Shown: positions 1 through 9,363, counted from the first letter of the stretch. The stretch is DNA of 64,000 bases from CAZCVI01 sp964502145 (GCA_964502145.1 CAZCVI010000027.1:1-64000); one strand, 5' to 3'. Made by a program: numbers and translations. The notes: generated from the letters alone by a model not told the origin.

Positions 1-89
1 CATTGAATTATCAAGGGTTTAAAAGAATCTATTTTTTTCTGGCGGTGAATCCAGGTTGCACTACATGAAAAGACTTTCCTGGCAGCTTA

Positions 90-686
90 CTACAACCCCA
101 AACAAATACGACTGCCCAAGACGGCGGCATCTTCGGCGTTGTATATGGGTTTCACCGCGGCATCAAAAAGTAAATCGGCAGCCGGAGGTAATTCGTCATC
201 GCCGAGGCGATAGATCAAGGTGACATAAAGATTCCCGATAACATGAATCCGCGCTCCTAAATCACCGATGGCGACTGGCACCCAATCGAAACGTTTGAGA
301 TTCTGTTGAAGCTGTTGAATATTATTGCAGAAGCGTTTTTCCAAGGGCCGCACGGAACGGGCACAAAAGGGCCCCCAATAAAAGGGCCCAGCAGTAAACT
401 CCCGAAAAGAAATCAACTGCCCGGTAAATACCACGGGCCGTTCATGAAGTAAATAATGCAATACTAAAATTCGATCAAAAACTTTTAGAGGAACAGCAGA
501 CTCCTTGATAAAAAGCTGATAATCTGGGAAAGACAATTCCAAATCCAACCCAAAGGCCCGAATCGATAAATGGTCCTGCTGGGGTTGCGCTAAACCCAGC
601 GCGGTACAACGGGCAGCAAGATTAACATGGCGCAGCTTTTCTACAGCCAACCGCACGGCGTCTAAATACCCGTTTTCTCTGGACAT
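90..686 (-). CDS. DUF3786 family protein, copy A (full length)
   Basis: A 198-aa cytoplasmic protein of the DUF3786 family, which is known mainly from anaerobes and often sits beside CODH/ACS genes; its function is unknown. It is closely related, over its whole length, to the copy at 13159-13758 that ends the CODH/ACS operon. The start is the Met of MSREN, as in that copy. The last codons differ: a TAG ends it one residue earlier than the other copies. It follows a C-terminal acsV fragment, as the full gene follows acsV, so the pair is a duplicated operon end. It may be expressed or decaying; the reading frame is intact. Confidence 0.8.
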   Translation of the reverse strand: MSRENGYLDAVRLAVEKLRHVNLAARCTALGLAQPQQDHLSIRAFGLDLELSFPDYQLFIKESAVPLKVFDRILVLHYLLHERPVVFTGQLISFREFTAGPFYWGPFCARSVRPLEKRFCNNIQQLQQNLKRFDWVPVAIGDLGARIHVIGNLYVTLIYRLGDDELPPAADLLFDAAVKPIYNAEDAAVLGSRICLGL

Positions 687-702
687 AATCCCTTACTCAC
701 TT

Positions 703-723
703 CCATAATTCCCATTCTTCCCA
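703..723. repeat. short 9-nt-period repeat (TTCCCATAA type)
   Basis: A short run of the degenerate 9-nt unit seen at greater length at 22657-22717 and 62271-62364. It lies between the acsV fragment and DUF3786 copy A. Confidence 0.5.
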
Positions 724-726
724 AAA

Positions 727-1518
727 TCAATTCAGCACTTTCACTGAAGGAAAACGCCGCATGTCGGTATGCGGTAAAAAACACGCCCCAGTAAACTGGT
801 CCATATACGCGGGGTCGGTGCTTAATTCAACATAGGTCAATCGCCGGGCCAATTCTTTCTGTTTTTCTCGGAACTGTTGGGAAACTAACATCATATAAGC
901 TCCAGTTAACGAGGAATTACCGATATATTGGTATTTCTCCCGTGGTAGATCGGGAAGGAGACCAATAATAATGGCTTTCTCTATATCTAAAAAACGCCCG
1001 AACCCTCCGGCCCTATAAATATGGGCGACATTTTCAAAAGTCATGCCCACTTGTTCCAACATCAGAGCACAAGCGGCATAAATGGCGGCTTTGGCGCGGA
1101 TAATATTATCAATTTCGATTTCACTGATGGAAATTTCTTGGGTGGTATCTACAATATACCGGGCCTGACGGCCTTCAATCTGGATAGCTGGGGAAGATTT
1201 AACCCGGTTCAATTTCCCTGCGGCATCAAGCCAACCGGTTTGGAACAGATTGGCCAGTAAGGAAATCATGCCAGTGCCGCAAATACCATTGGGAGGAACA
1301 TCACCGATGACGCGATAAGTGGCGGTTCCGCTTGCCGGGTCGATCTCAACAAAATCAATGGCACCCACAGCGGCGCGCATGCCGCTACCAATTCCTCCAC
1401 CCTCAAACGCAGGCCCGGCAGAACAAGCACAGGTACGAATTTCTAGCCTGGCACCTATTCCTCCTATTCCCAATGTAGTAACAGGCAAAAATACGCAAGC
1501 TGGATGCTGGCACGACAT
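727..1518 (-). pseudogene. C-terminal fragment of the corrinoid-activating protein AcsV (duplicate)
   Basis: From about residue 30 of this open frame onward it matches the last ~245 residues of AcsV at 13761-15671, including the CSAGPAFEGGGIGSG glycine-rich motif of the ASKHA fold. The [2Fe-2S] domain and first ~390 residues are missing. The apparent start lies in a degenerate hairpin element (1495-1516), so the breakpoint coincides with a dispersed repeat. The frame has no stops, so the duplication is recent or the fragment is tolerated, but it cannot be a complete RACE protein. One conserved Ile (HIYIAGG in the full copy) is Arg here. Confidence 0.85.
1495..1516. repeat. degenerate CTAC-tailed hairpin element at a gene breakpoint
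   Basis: GCAAGC, TGGAT loop, GCTGGC, then ACGAC: a decayed copy of the hairpins at 2921, 8954 and 13115. Here it marks where the acsV fragment is cut. Confidence 0.6.
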
Positions 1519-1546
1519 GAAAATCGAATAGAAACGAAATTTTCCC

Positions 1547-1575
1547 TTGCATATGAACCGGGATATTGGTATAAT
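1547..1575 (+). promoter_or_regulatory. sigma-70 promoter, TTGCAT-N17-TATAAT
   Basis: The -35 TTGCAT is at 1547-1552 and the -10 TATAAT at 1570-1575, spacer 17. The predicted transcription start (about 1582) is 2 nt before the ATG at 1584, so the mRNA would be essentially leaderless. Confidence 0.75.
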
Positions 1576-1583
1576 CGGAGACG

Positions 1584-1880
1584 ATGACTGAAAAAATGAA
1601 ATTTGCCCAATTAAAACAGATGTTCTGGGATTACGATGACCCGGTAACCGGGGAGGATATATATTATTTTATGCTGGGGGAAAAGGCCATCCCTTACCTG
1701 GAGAAAAACCAGGTCATCGCACGGGTGTTGACTTCATTTCGTTGGTACGAAATGGTGGATATGTTTGGGTTACTAAGGCTGAAACCGTTTTTAAATGATG
1801 AAATACTGTCTCACATCTGGCAGGACAACATCAGGAGTCGGTATGAATACGTCAGGAAAGTCCTCGACCGAGTATTATAA
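1584..1880 (+). CDS. small AbiE-type antitoxin-like protein (DUF6922-like)
   Basis: A 98-aa cytoplasmic protein with an FWDYD motif near the N-terminus and a helical C-terminal half. This resembles the small DUF6922-type proteins that precede AbiEii-type nucleotidyltransferase toxins; the assignment rests on recall of that pattern and on the neighbour. The next frame, overlapping its end, encodes the first residues of an AbiEii-like protein, as expected for such a pair. The start at 1584 fits a leaderless transcript; an internal Met at 1596 is the alternative. With the toxin broken, this may be an orphan antitoxin. Confidence 0.55.
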   Translation: MTEKMKFAQLKQMFWDYDDPVTGEDIYYFMLGEKAIPYLEKNQVIARVLTSFRWYEMVDMFGLLRLKPFLNDEILSHIWQDNIRSRYEYVRKVLDRVL

Positions 1881-1974
1881 AGAACTATACCGGATTCAAG
1901 ATAAAGTCCTGTCAGAACGCGGCCACCTTGTGATGGATCAATATATAGAGAATTGGCTCAAGAGGTTTTGTTAA
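1843..1974 (+). pseudogene. truncated AbiEii-like nucleotidyltransferase (43 codons)
   Basis: The ATG overlaps the preceding gene in another frame. The translation contains EYYKELYRIQDKVLSERG, typical of the N-terminus of AbiEii/AbiGii-type nucleotidyltransferases, then runs through unrelated residues to TAA at 1972. The whole catalytic domain is absent, so the toxin half of this pair has been deleted. Confidence 0.55.
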
Positions 1975-1998
1975 AATACTCATAACAGGTACCATCTT

Positions 1999-2427
1999 TT
2001 ATGGATAAGATAATTGATTGACAGAAATGCCTAATTTTTTAAAAACAAACTCCATCACATCATGAGCAACCTGGGAAGCCTCTTGGGCTTCATTTATAGT
2101 AGGAATATAAAAATCATCGGGATACCTGACTTCAACAGCATAAAAGGTCAAATTTCCCACCTCAACCTCCATAAAGGCATTGTCCTCGCTCCGGCATAAC
2201 TTCAAGAGCAATTTCAAATCATGAGTCCGCCCAAATTCGATGCTCTTGTAAATGAGGAAAGATTTTAATAGTTTTTCCACAGCCTGCTGAGCATGAAAAC
2301 AAACGGCACTGGTGATCACCTCCTCTCCAGGTAATCTCAGTTCATGCTCAACCAGCGTAATATCCTCGATTGACTTTATCAACCATTTTTTCAAATACGG
2401 GGTGATTAAGCCAATCGGAGCAATCAT
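1999..2427 (-). CDS. HEPN domain protein of an MNT/HEPN toxin-antitoxin pair
   Basis: A 142-aa helical protein with the HEPN signature FHAQQAVEKLLKSFL followed by RTHDLKLLL. HEPN proteins paired with minimal nucleotidyltransferases act as RNase toxins that the partner AMPylates. Its ATG overlaps the MNT stop by four bases (ATGA), so the two genes are translationally coupled. This is the only intact toxin-antitoxin pair in the first 10 kb. Confidence 0.85.
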   Translation of the reverse strand: MIAPIGLITPYLKKWLIKSIEDITLVEHELRLPGEEVITSAVCFHAQQAVEKLLKSFLIYKSIEFGRTHDLKLLLKLCRSEDNAFMEVEVGNLTFYAVEVRYPDDFYIPTINEAQEASQVAHDVMEFVFKKLGISVNQLSYP

Positions 2428-2792
2428 AACGGTACTCCCTCTTTAAACGCTTCCCTAACCACACTACCGATTTTATCTTTATAAAATTCCGCTTCTTGTT
2501 GAGATTTTAAAATAATATCCGAGGAAATCAGGAGTTCTGCCAATTCAGTGCGAATTGCTTCTATCGTATTGATCTTGTCTCTCATGTTTAGCGTTTCGTC
2601 GATAATAACCAGTATATCATAATCACTGAAGCGATTAAACTGACCTCTGGCTCTGGACCCGAAAAGAATGATGTCTTTAAAAACAATACCCCGTTGACCC
2701 AGTATCAGGGAGATTTTACTTTTAATGATTGGACGTAGAGGTGTGGTGCTGTTTTCATTATTCATTGACATACACTGCTGCTTAAGTGCCAT
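2424..2792 (-). CDS. MNT-type minimal nucleotidyltransferase (antitoxin)
   Basis: A nucleotidyltransferase with GSRARGQFNRFSDYD, the G-S-x10-D-x-D active-site pattern of MNT proteins, which transfer AMP to and neutralise HEPN toxins. The frame stays open upstream to about 3008. I place the start at 2792 because the promoter at 2799-2827 predicts a transcript beginning exactly at this ATG. Met codons at 2771 and 2765 are alternatives; none has a clear Shine-Dalgarno. It overlaps the HEPN gene by 4 nt. Confidence 0.8.
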   Translation of the reverse strand: MALKQQCMSMNNENSTTPLRPIIKSKISLILGQRGIVFKDIILFGSRARGQFNRFSDYDILVIIDETLNMRDKINTIEAIRTELAELLISSDIILKSQQEAEFYKDKIGSVVREAFKEGVPL

Positions 2793-2798
2793 ATGTAT

Positions 2799-2827
2799 AT
2801 TATATATTGGATTAGAAAAAATTTCAA
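2799..2827 (-). promoter_or_regulatory. sigma-70 promoter of the MNT/HEPN operon
   Basis: Reading the minus strand: TTGAAA (2827-2822), 17-nt spacer, TATAAT (2804-2799). The predicted +1 is 2792, an ATG. Confidence 0.8.
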
Positions 2828-2920
2828 TTGCCATATCAATTTCAATAAAAAAGGGGCTATGCCAATGTAGCCCAAGTAGAGAAGTTGCGTGCAACGTCTC
2901 TAGGTTACAGGCCAAAAAAC

Positions 2921-2942
2921 GCAAGCAGGATGCTGGCACTAC
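2921..2942. repeat. CTAC-tailed hairpin element
   Basis: GCAAGC-AGGAT-GCTGGC-ACTAC, directly followed by DUF3786-derived DNA, as at 8954 and 13115. One stem mismatch. Confidence 0.65.
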
Positions 2943-2964
2943 ATGAAAAGACTTTCTTGGCAGC

Positions 2965-3075
2965 TTACAACAACCCCAAACAGATACGACTACCCAATAC
3001 GGCGGCATCCTCGGCGTTGTATATGGGTTTCACCGCGGTATCAAAGAGTAATTCGTCGTCGCCGATACGATAGAG
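2965..3075 (-). pseudogene. C-terminal fragment of a DUF3786 gene, copy B
   Basis: About 36 codons match the last residues of the intact copies (RIGDDEL ... AVKPIYNAEDAAVLGSR). A 15-nt deletion removes five residues (PPAAD). It lies just downstream of the large LRR gene in the same orientation. Confidence 0.8.
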
Positions 3076-3076
3076 C

Positions 3077-3117
3077 GGGGAAAATGGGCAGGTTCAAAAC
3101 CTGCCCATACAATCCCC
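3077..3117 (-). terminator. likely terminator hairpin of the LRR gene
   Basis: An 11-bp perfect stem (ATGGGCAGGTT / AACCTGCCCAT, 3-nt loop, 3084-3108) with an outer GGGGA/TCCCC pair. It lies 28 nt beyond the LRR gene stop and is followed on the minus strand by TTTTCCCC. The type of palindrome is common in intergenic DNA of many bacteria. Confidence 0.55.
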
Positions 3118-3144
3118 TTGTTATTTCAATTTGCCCAGACCCCC

Positions 3145-6100
3145 TTATTGGGTAACGGGATACTGGGGTTTAATGGTGACGATGATATCTTTTCGGGTCA
3201 TTTGTTCTGTCTCACTTTGTTCGATGAACACCAGATGGTACTCGCCACTGAAACCTGCGGCGAGCTGCCAATGAAAAACACCTTTTTGACTATCCAACGT
3301 GGAACCTACGGGTAAAACCTGTAAACGGTCATTGGTAAGCAGGTAACCCTTCAGGCGATGGGGCTCTTGATTTCCAAACTCTTCAAACAACTGGATGTGA
3401 ATCAATGCCAATTCGTGAACTTTGATCTGATGAAAGCCCATTTCATCGGCTTGAACCACCTGGGGAGGCATATCATTATACCCATCTTTTACTAATATTG
3501 GGCGATTGTTGAGTAGAAGAGTGTCTAAAGTGGAAAGATCATTAACAGCAATACCATCGGATTGAAGTCCGGTGCTGGTACTGGAGTGGGTGTCGGTAGT
3601 GGCCCGTTCAATGTAAAAATAGCGGCTGCCAATGCCATCGGTATGTCCGGCATCATCGGTGACACTCCACTGGATGGTATGCATCCCTTCTGCAAAATCG
3701 GTGGTATCAAAATGGAAATACCCACCCGCACCATTACTGTTGGCATAACCGGGAAAAAGGGCCGCGATATCTGTCCTGGTTACATTGTAATTGGGATTGC
3801 CAAGCATCATACCATCTACCCAGACCTGGATAGTAGAACCATCAGTGGGAATGACGCTGGGTTGCGGCGTTAATGCCCAACCCCAGTTGACATAATCACT
3901 GCCACTTATAATGCCTCCATACTTAGGAGTATCAATGGCACCAAAAGGTTTTACGGAATTGGCATTATCCACTGTAATGGTTTTTTCACCCAACGTGATA
4001 CTATTGCCGTCCATATCCGTGGCCACGGCGTATAAGGTAAAAACGCCATTGCCTCCATTGGGAAGACTGTTCGTCAGTAACAGGTAACCCCACCCCGCTT
4101 GATAATTAAAGGGATAATCGGGGTAAGCGGCTTCAATATCCGGTCGGGCACCCGCAACGAATATAGCTTCACCGATGAAGACCAAATCCTTTTTTTTGTC
4201 GGCTTCTCTATATATTTCGACACTTTTAACGCCTATGTCATCCAATGCCCAGCCTGTAACCGCGATGCTACCACCAACTGTGGCCTCATTTACAGGGGTG
4301 GAAAACTCGCCAATCAAATTGTTCTTCTGGTTGGCTGGTTTTACGATTAAGGTGACCAAAACAGTCAGGGGGGAATTGGTGGCATTGGGATCGGTGATGG
4401 TTATTCTACCGCTATTGGAACCATTTTTTAAACCTGTAGGTGCTACGGATACGACGATTGTTCCATTGCCTGTCCCGGTTGTCGGAGTACAGTTAAGCCA
4501 GGAAGCATCAACACCGGTGGTCCAGTTTAATGTCCCACCGCCACTGTTCCGAATGGAGATACGTTGTGGACCGGTTACGCTGCCGGAGGAGAGGGCGGTA
4601 AAATTTAATTGCTGCCAATTGACATGGATCACTGGTGGTAAACCGGGAACAATAGAAAACGTGGCATCACTGGTATCGGTTGGGCTACCGTCTGCGGCTT
4701 CACTGATTTTAACCTTGTATAAAGACGAAAGGGTAGTGGGAACGGTCCAATTGTAAAGACCGTCATTACCAGTAGCAGAGATCACATCCAACCAGGTGCT
4801 GCCGTTGTCAGGGGAATATTGGATTTTTACATCTCCCACGGTTCCGGTGGTGGTCCAGGTCACGGGGTATAATGAACCGGCATTCCAATTTTCTCCGCCA
4901 TTGGGTGAAGTAATGGTGATGGATTCAGAAGATTGTGGAACAATGGTAAATGTGGCATCCGAGGTATCTGACGGGCTACCGTCTGCGGCCTCGCTGATTT
5001 TTACCAAACATTGGGGCGACGGGGTATTGGGTACGGTCCAGGTATAGGAACCGGTATTGGAAATGTTAGCGGCAATCGTTGTCCAGGTGCCGCTGTTATC
5101 AAAGGAGTACTGGATTTTTACATTCCCCACGGTTCCGGTAGTCGTCCAGGTAATGGTTTGCGTGGAACCCACGGCCCAGCTTTCGCCACCATTGGGAGAG
5201 ACCACAGTTATGGATGCGGATTGGGCGGAAACAATGGAGAAATTGCTGTTTGAGGTATCGGTAGGGGTTCCATCGGAGGCTTCGCTGATTTTTATCTTAC
5301 ATTGGCTGGAAATGGTATTGGGCACGGTCCAGGTATAAAAACCGTCATTGGCGGTAGCGGTAATAATGGTGGACCAAGTGGTACCATTGTTAATGGAACA
5401 TTCGATTTTTACATCTCCCACGATACCAGTGGTGGTCCAGGTAATAGACTGCGAGGAATCCACGGTAAAGATTTCGCCGCCATTGGGTGAGGTGACTAAA
5501 ATGGTGGGCGATATGCCGCCGCACTGGTTTTGAGTGGTTTCCCAATCGGGGTCCAGGGCGTTGAGCCAGGTTCTTAATACGGAACTGGTGGCGGTTAGAC
5601 AATTGTAGCCAATATCCAATAGGGAAATGTGGACTAAATGAATAAAACCCGTTGGGATTTCGCCGCTTAATCGGTTATTACGGATATAAAGCATCTCTAA
5701 ATTGCTTAGGTTTGCAAGGGAATCTGGAAGAGCGCCATCCAGTTGGTTTTCACCCAGCCATAGGGATTGTAAGTTGGAGAGGTTTCCCAATTGAGTGGGG
5801 ATGCTGCCGGTCAGTTGGTTGGCTGTTAGCCAGAGTACTTGCAATTGCGGGAGGTTTCCCAATGCTGCGGGTATTGTACCGATGAGATTGTTCCAGTAGA
5901 GGTTGATGCGGGTGACGTGATAGCCTTGGACCATCACACCGTACCAATTACCCTCGGTGCCGGGCATAGCAAACCCATCGGCATCTAATGGGGCGGTTTT
6001 CCAACCGGTTTTGTTGGTCCAGGTATCGCCATTGGTGCTGTTATAAAGGGCAATTAAAGCAGCTCGTTCTTGGGCGGAAATGGTTCCATCTATAGTAAAG

Positions 6101-8790
6101 GTGCTGTCTGAGGTATCCGACGGGCTGCCATCTGCGGCTTCGCTTATTTTAACGAGGCATTGGGATGAGGCGGTGGTGGGAACGGTCCAGGTATACGCAC
6201 CGTCATTGGTTGTAGAAGAAGTTACTGTGGACCAACTGGAACCGCTGGTGGTGGAATACTGGATGTGAACATTCCCCACGGTACCGGTGGTGGACCACGT
6301 GATGGTCTGAGAAGAACTGGCAGGCCAGCTTTCTCCACCATTGGGGGATAATACGGTTATGGAGGAGGTGGAAGCGGATACAATAGTAAATGTACTGTTT
6401 GAGGTATCGGTGGGACTACCATCGGAGGCTTCGCTGATTTTTATCAAACACAGGGTTGAAGGGATATCCGGCACGGTCCATATAAAAGAACCATCATTGG
6501 CAGTAGACGCAGTAATGGTATCCCAACTGGAACCATTATCGGTGGAATATTCGATTTGAACATTCCCTACTGTGCCAGAGGTGGTCCAGGTGATGGGCTG
6601 AGTGGAATCTACGGTCACACTTTCGCCGCCATTGGGGGATGTTAAGGTAATGGTTGCCGGGGCTACGGACGCAATGGTAAATGTGCTATCAGAGGTATCG
6701 GTAGGGTTTTCATCAACGGCCTCGCTGATTCTGATCTTGCAGAGGGTGGAAGGAATGTCTGGGACGGTCCAGGTATAGGCACCGTCATTAACGGTAGAGG
6801 CCACAATGGTGGTCCAACTGGAACCGTTATTGGTGGTGTATTCGATTAGGACATTTCCTACGGTGCCGCTGGTGGTCCAGGTAATGGATTGTGAAGAACC
6901 GGCGTTCCAGCTTTCTCCTCCGTTGGGAGTAACCACGGTAATAGAGGCTGTGGATACCACGGCAATAGTAAAGGTACTGTCTGACGAATCGGTGGGACTG
7001 CCATCGGAAGCTTCGCTTATTCTTATTTTGCACTGGATTGAAGGGGTATCGGGCACGGTCCAGATGTAGGAACCATCATTGGCTGTAGAGTCAACAACAG
7101 AGTCCCATGAGGAACCATTATTAATGGTATAATCAATTTGAACATTCCCAACGGTGCCGGTGGTGGACCAAGTAATGGTTTGGGAAGAACCCACGGTCCA
7201 ACTTTCGCCGCCATTGGGGGAGGTCACGGTGATAGATGATGTGGGTGAGGCAGCCACGGTAAACGTGCTGTCTGACGTATCGATGGGAATGTTATCTACT
7301 GCTTCACTGATGCGAATTTTGCACAGGGAGGAAGGGGGATCGGGTACGGTCCACGTATAAGAACCGTCATTGGCTGTGGATGAAATAATGGTAGACCATG
7401 TGGAGCCATTGTTGGCTGTATATTCGATAAAGACATTTCCTACTGTTCCTGTTGTCGTCCAGGTAATGTTTTGAGAAGAACCCACAGCCCAACTCTCTCC
7501 GCCATTGGGGGAGGTAACGGTGAGGGTGGCGGTGGGGTCTGCGACCACTGAGAAGGTACTGTTTGACATATCAGTGGGGTTGCCATCAGCGGCTTCGCTG
7601 ACTTTCACCTTATATAAGGTTGAAACGGTAACGGGTAAGGTCCAAGTATAAGAACCATCGTTGGCTGTAGAGGCAATAATGGTGGTCCAAGTGGTGCCGT
7701 TGTTGGTAGTATATTCAATTTTCACATTTCCAACCGTACCGGTGGTGGTCCAGGTAATGGGCTGTGAAGAACCCACAGGAAAGGTTTCGCCACCATTGGG
7801 AGAGGTTACTGTGAGTCCACCACATTGGTCTTGATGTGCTTCCCAATCTGGGTCTTTGGTGTTTAGATATGTTCTTAATGTGGGGTCTGTAGCAAATAAA
7901 CAATTATAACCGATATCTAATCCCTCACTCGTAATCCTATCTAACGTTGCCAAGCTGGATGGAATTTCGCCACTCAATTGGTTATAATGTAAAAATAAAC
8001 CTTCTAATCTAAATAAATTTCCCAAATCGGTAGGAATAGGGCCACTCAGTTGGTTGTTATTCAGGTAGAGTACTGTTAAATAGCTTAAATTTCTCAATTC
8101 TGAGGGAATTGAACCACTTAGTTGGTTCTGCCGGAAATCTAATAGTTGCAAACTACCGAGATTTCCCAATTCAGGGGGGATGCTACCGCTCAGTTGGTTC
8201 ATGTTTAGCTGTAATTGGTTTAAACTACTGAGATTTCCCAATTCTGGGGGGATGCTACCGCTCAACTGGTTGTTGTAAATCGAACATGCTTTCATCTTAT
8301 TGAGATTTCCAATTTCTGGTGGGATGGCACCGCTCAATTGGTTGTCAAACAAAAATAAATATGTCAAATTGCTCAGATTTCCTAATTCGGGAGGGATGCT
8401 GCCACTCAGTTGGTTTTCCTGCAGATCTATACGTTGCAAATAGCTGAGGTTTCCCAATTCTGGTGGGATATTGCCAACCAAATAATTCCTACTCAAATGT
8501 AGAGAAGTTACATTGATTGAATTAGAATTAACTCCATACCAACTTCCTTCCGTCCCTGGCATGGCAAAACCATCGGTATGTAACGGCGGTGTTTTCCAAC
8601 CGCTATTTTGGGTCCACTGATCTCCATTGGTGGCATTATACAATGCAATTAATGCGGCCCGCTCTTGCGCGGGGATTGCGCCATAAATAAAATTAGAACC
8701 CAAAAGCAATACTACAAAAAACATACTCACAAATATCCTGACTCTCAATGTATTCCTCCCCTGACCCATAAACGTTTGTTTTGCGGACAT
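3145..8790 (-). CDS. very large exported LRR and repeated beta-sandwich module protein
   Basis: An 1881-aa secreted or surface protein. The start is set at 8790, where AGGAGG precedes the ATG; a signal peptide follows (VRIFVSMFFVVLLLGSNF). Order: about nine plant-type leucine-rich repeats (NQLSGSIPPELGNL), six ~93-aa modules each opening with SPNGGE and containing ITWTTTGTVGNV (a KNH/Ser-Thr-rich-like beta-sandwich), a second block of about five LRRs, three more modules, a BACON-like domain (about residues 1390-1480), then Ig-like domains. No catalytic motif is seen, so adhesion or polymer binding is the likely role. The gene has a perfect consensus promoter. It is bracketed by DUF3786 fragments in direct orientation. 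Confidence 0.9.
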   Translation of the reverse strand: MSAKQTFMGQGRNTLRVRIFVSMFFVVLLLGSNFIYGAIPAQERAALIALYNATNGDQWTQNSGWKTPPLHTDGFAMPGTEGSWYGVNSNSINVTSLHLSRNYLVGNIPPELGNLSYLQRIDLQENQLSGSIPPELGNLSNLTYLFLFDNQLSGAIPPEIGNLNKMKACSIYNNQLSGSIPPELGNLSSLNQLQLNMNQLSGSIPPELGNLGSLQLLDFRQNQLSGSIPSELRNLSYLTVLYLNNNQLSGPIPTDLGNLFRLEGLFLHYNQLSGEIPSSLATLDRITSEGLDIGYNCLFATDPTLRTYLNTKDPDWEAHQDQCGGLTVTSPNGGETFPVGSSQPITWTTTGTVGNVKIEYTTNNGTTWTTIIASTANDGSYTWTLPVTVSTLYKVKVSEAADGNPTDMSNSTFSVVADPTATLTVTSPNGGESWAVGSSQNITWTTTGTVGNVFIEYTANNGSTWSTIISSTANDGSYTWTVPDPPSSLCKIRISEAVDNIPIDTSDSTFTVAASPTSSITVTSPNGGESWTVGSSQTITWSTTGTVGNVQIDYTINNGSSWDSVVDSTANDGSYIWTVPDTPSIQCKIRISEASDGSPTDSSDSTFTIAVVSTASITVVTPNGGESWNAGSSQSITWTTSGTVGNVLIEYTTNNGSSWTTIVASTVNDGAYTWTVPDIPSTLCKIRISEAVDENPTDTSDSTFTIASVAPATITLTSPNGGESVTVDSTQPITWTTSGTVGNVQIEYSTDNGSSWDTITASTANDGSFIWTVPDIPSTLCLIKISEASDGSPTDTSNSTFTIVSASTSSITVLSPNGGESWPASSSQTITWSTTGTVGNVHIQYSTTSGSSWSTVTSSTTNDGAYTWTVPTTASSQCLVKISEAADGSPSDTSDSTFTIDGTISAQERAALIALYNSTNGDTWTNKTGWKTAPLDADGFAMPGTEGNWYGVMVQGYHVTRINLYWNNLIGTIPAALGNLPQLQVLWLTANQLTGSIPTQLGNLSNLQSLWLGENQLDGALPDSLANLSNLEMLYIRNNRLSGEIPTGFIHLVHISLLDIGYNCLTATSSVLRTWLNALDPDWETTQNQCGGISPTILVTSPNGGEIFTVDSSQSITWTTTGIVGDVKIECSINNGTTWSTIITATANDGFYTWTVPNTISSQCKIKISEASDGTPTDTSNSNFSIVSAQSASITVVSPNGGESWAVGSTQTITWTTTGTVGNVKIQYSFDNSGTWTTIAANISNTGSYTWTVPNTPSPQCLVKISEAADGSPSDTSDATFTIVPQSSESITITSPNGGENWNAGSLYPVTWTTTGTVGDVKIQYSPDNGSTWLDVISATGNDGLYNWTVPTTLSSLYKVKISEAADGSPTDTSDATFSIVPGLPPVIHVNWQQLNFTALSSGSVTGPQRISIRNSGGGTLNWTTGVDASWLNCTPTTGTGNGTIVVSVAPTGLKNGSNSGRITITDPNATNSPLTVLVTLIVKPANQKNNLIGEFSTPVNEATVGGSIAVTGWALDDIGVKSVEIYREADKKKDLVFIGEAIFVAGARPDIEAAYPDYPFNYQAGWGYLLLTNSLPNGGNGVFTLYAVATDMDGNSITLGEKTITVDNANSVKPFGAIDTPKYGGIISGSDYVNWGWALTPQPSVIPTDGSTIQVWVDGMMLGNPNYNVTRTDIAALFPGYANSNGAGGYFHFDTTDFAEGMHTIQWSVTDDAGHTDGIGSRYFYIERATTDTHSSTSTGLQSDGIAVNDLSTLDTLLLNNRPILVKDGYNDMPPQVVQADEMGFHQIKVHELALIHIQLFEEFGNQEPHRLKGYLLTNDRLQVLPVGSTLDSQKGVFHWQLAAGFSGEYHLVFIEQSETEQMTRKDIIVTIKPQYPVTQ

Positions 8791-8845
8791 GTTTCCTCCT
8801 AATCCGAAATTTGCAGATAGCCAGATCAATCGCTCTCTCTTTTTG

Positions 8846-8874
8846 ATTATAAAGACCAGGAATTGGAATGTCAA
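8846..8874 (-). promoter_or_regulatory. perfect consensus sigma-70 promoter of the LRR gene
   Basis: Minus strand: TTGACA (8874-8869), 17-nt spacer, TATAAT (8851-8846). The leader is about 49 nt and ends in AGGAGG. Confidence 0.9.
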
Positions 8875-8953
8875 TAGGCAACACCAAAAAAAAATGAAGA
8901 ATGACAATGGCGAATCATGTGGACTTTAAATGGAAGGGGACAGGCAAAAAAAC

Positions 8954-8975
8954 GCAAGCAGGATGCTTGCACTAC
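8954..8975. repeat. CTAC-tailed hairpin element
   Basis: Perfect GCAAGC-AGGAT-GCTTGC stem-loop followed by ACTAC, adjoining DUF3786 fragment C. Confidence 0.75.
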
Positions 8976-8997
8976 ATGAAAAGATTTTCTTGGCGGC

Positions 8998-9363
8998 TTA
9001 CAACAACCCCAAACAGATACGACTGCCCAACACGGCGGCATCTTCGGCTTTGTATATGGGTTTCACTGCGGCATCAAACAGTAAATCGGCGGCTGAGGAT
9101 AATTCGTCATCGCCGATACGATAGATTAAGGTGACATAAAGATTGCCAATGACATGAATGCGGGCTCCTAAATCACCGATGGCGACGGGCAACCAATCGA
9201 AACGGTTGAGATTCTGTTGAAGCTGTTGAATATTATTGCCGAACCGTTTTTCCAAAGGCCGCACGGACCGGGCACAAAAAGGCCCCCAATAAAATGGCCC
9301 GGCGGTAAACTCGCAAAAGGAAATCAACTGCCCGGTAAATACCACGGGGCGATCATACAGCAA
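8998..9363 (-). pseudogene. DUF3786 gene copy C, lacking its N-terminal third
   Basis: About 120 codons match residues ~80-200 of the full-length copy at 13159-13758. Homology stops near 9369, where an Rpn-like fragment begins. The N-terminal third is missing, so the product is unlikely to be functional. Confidence 0.85.
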
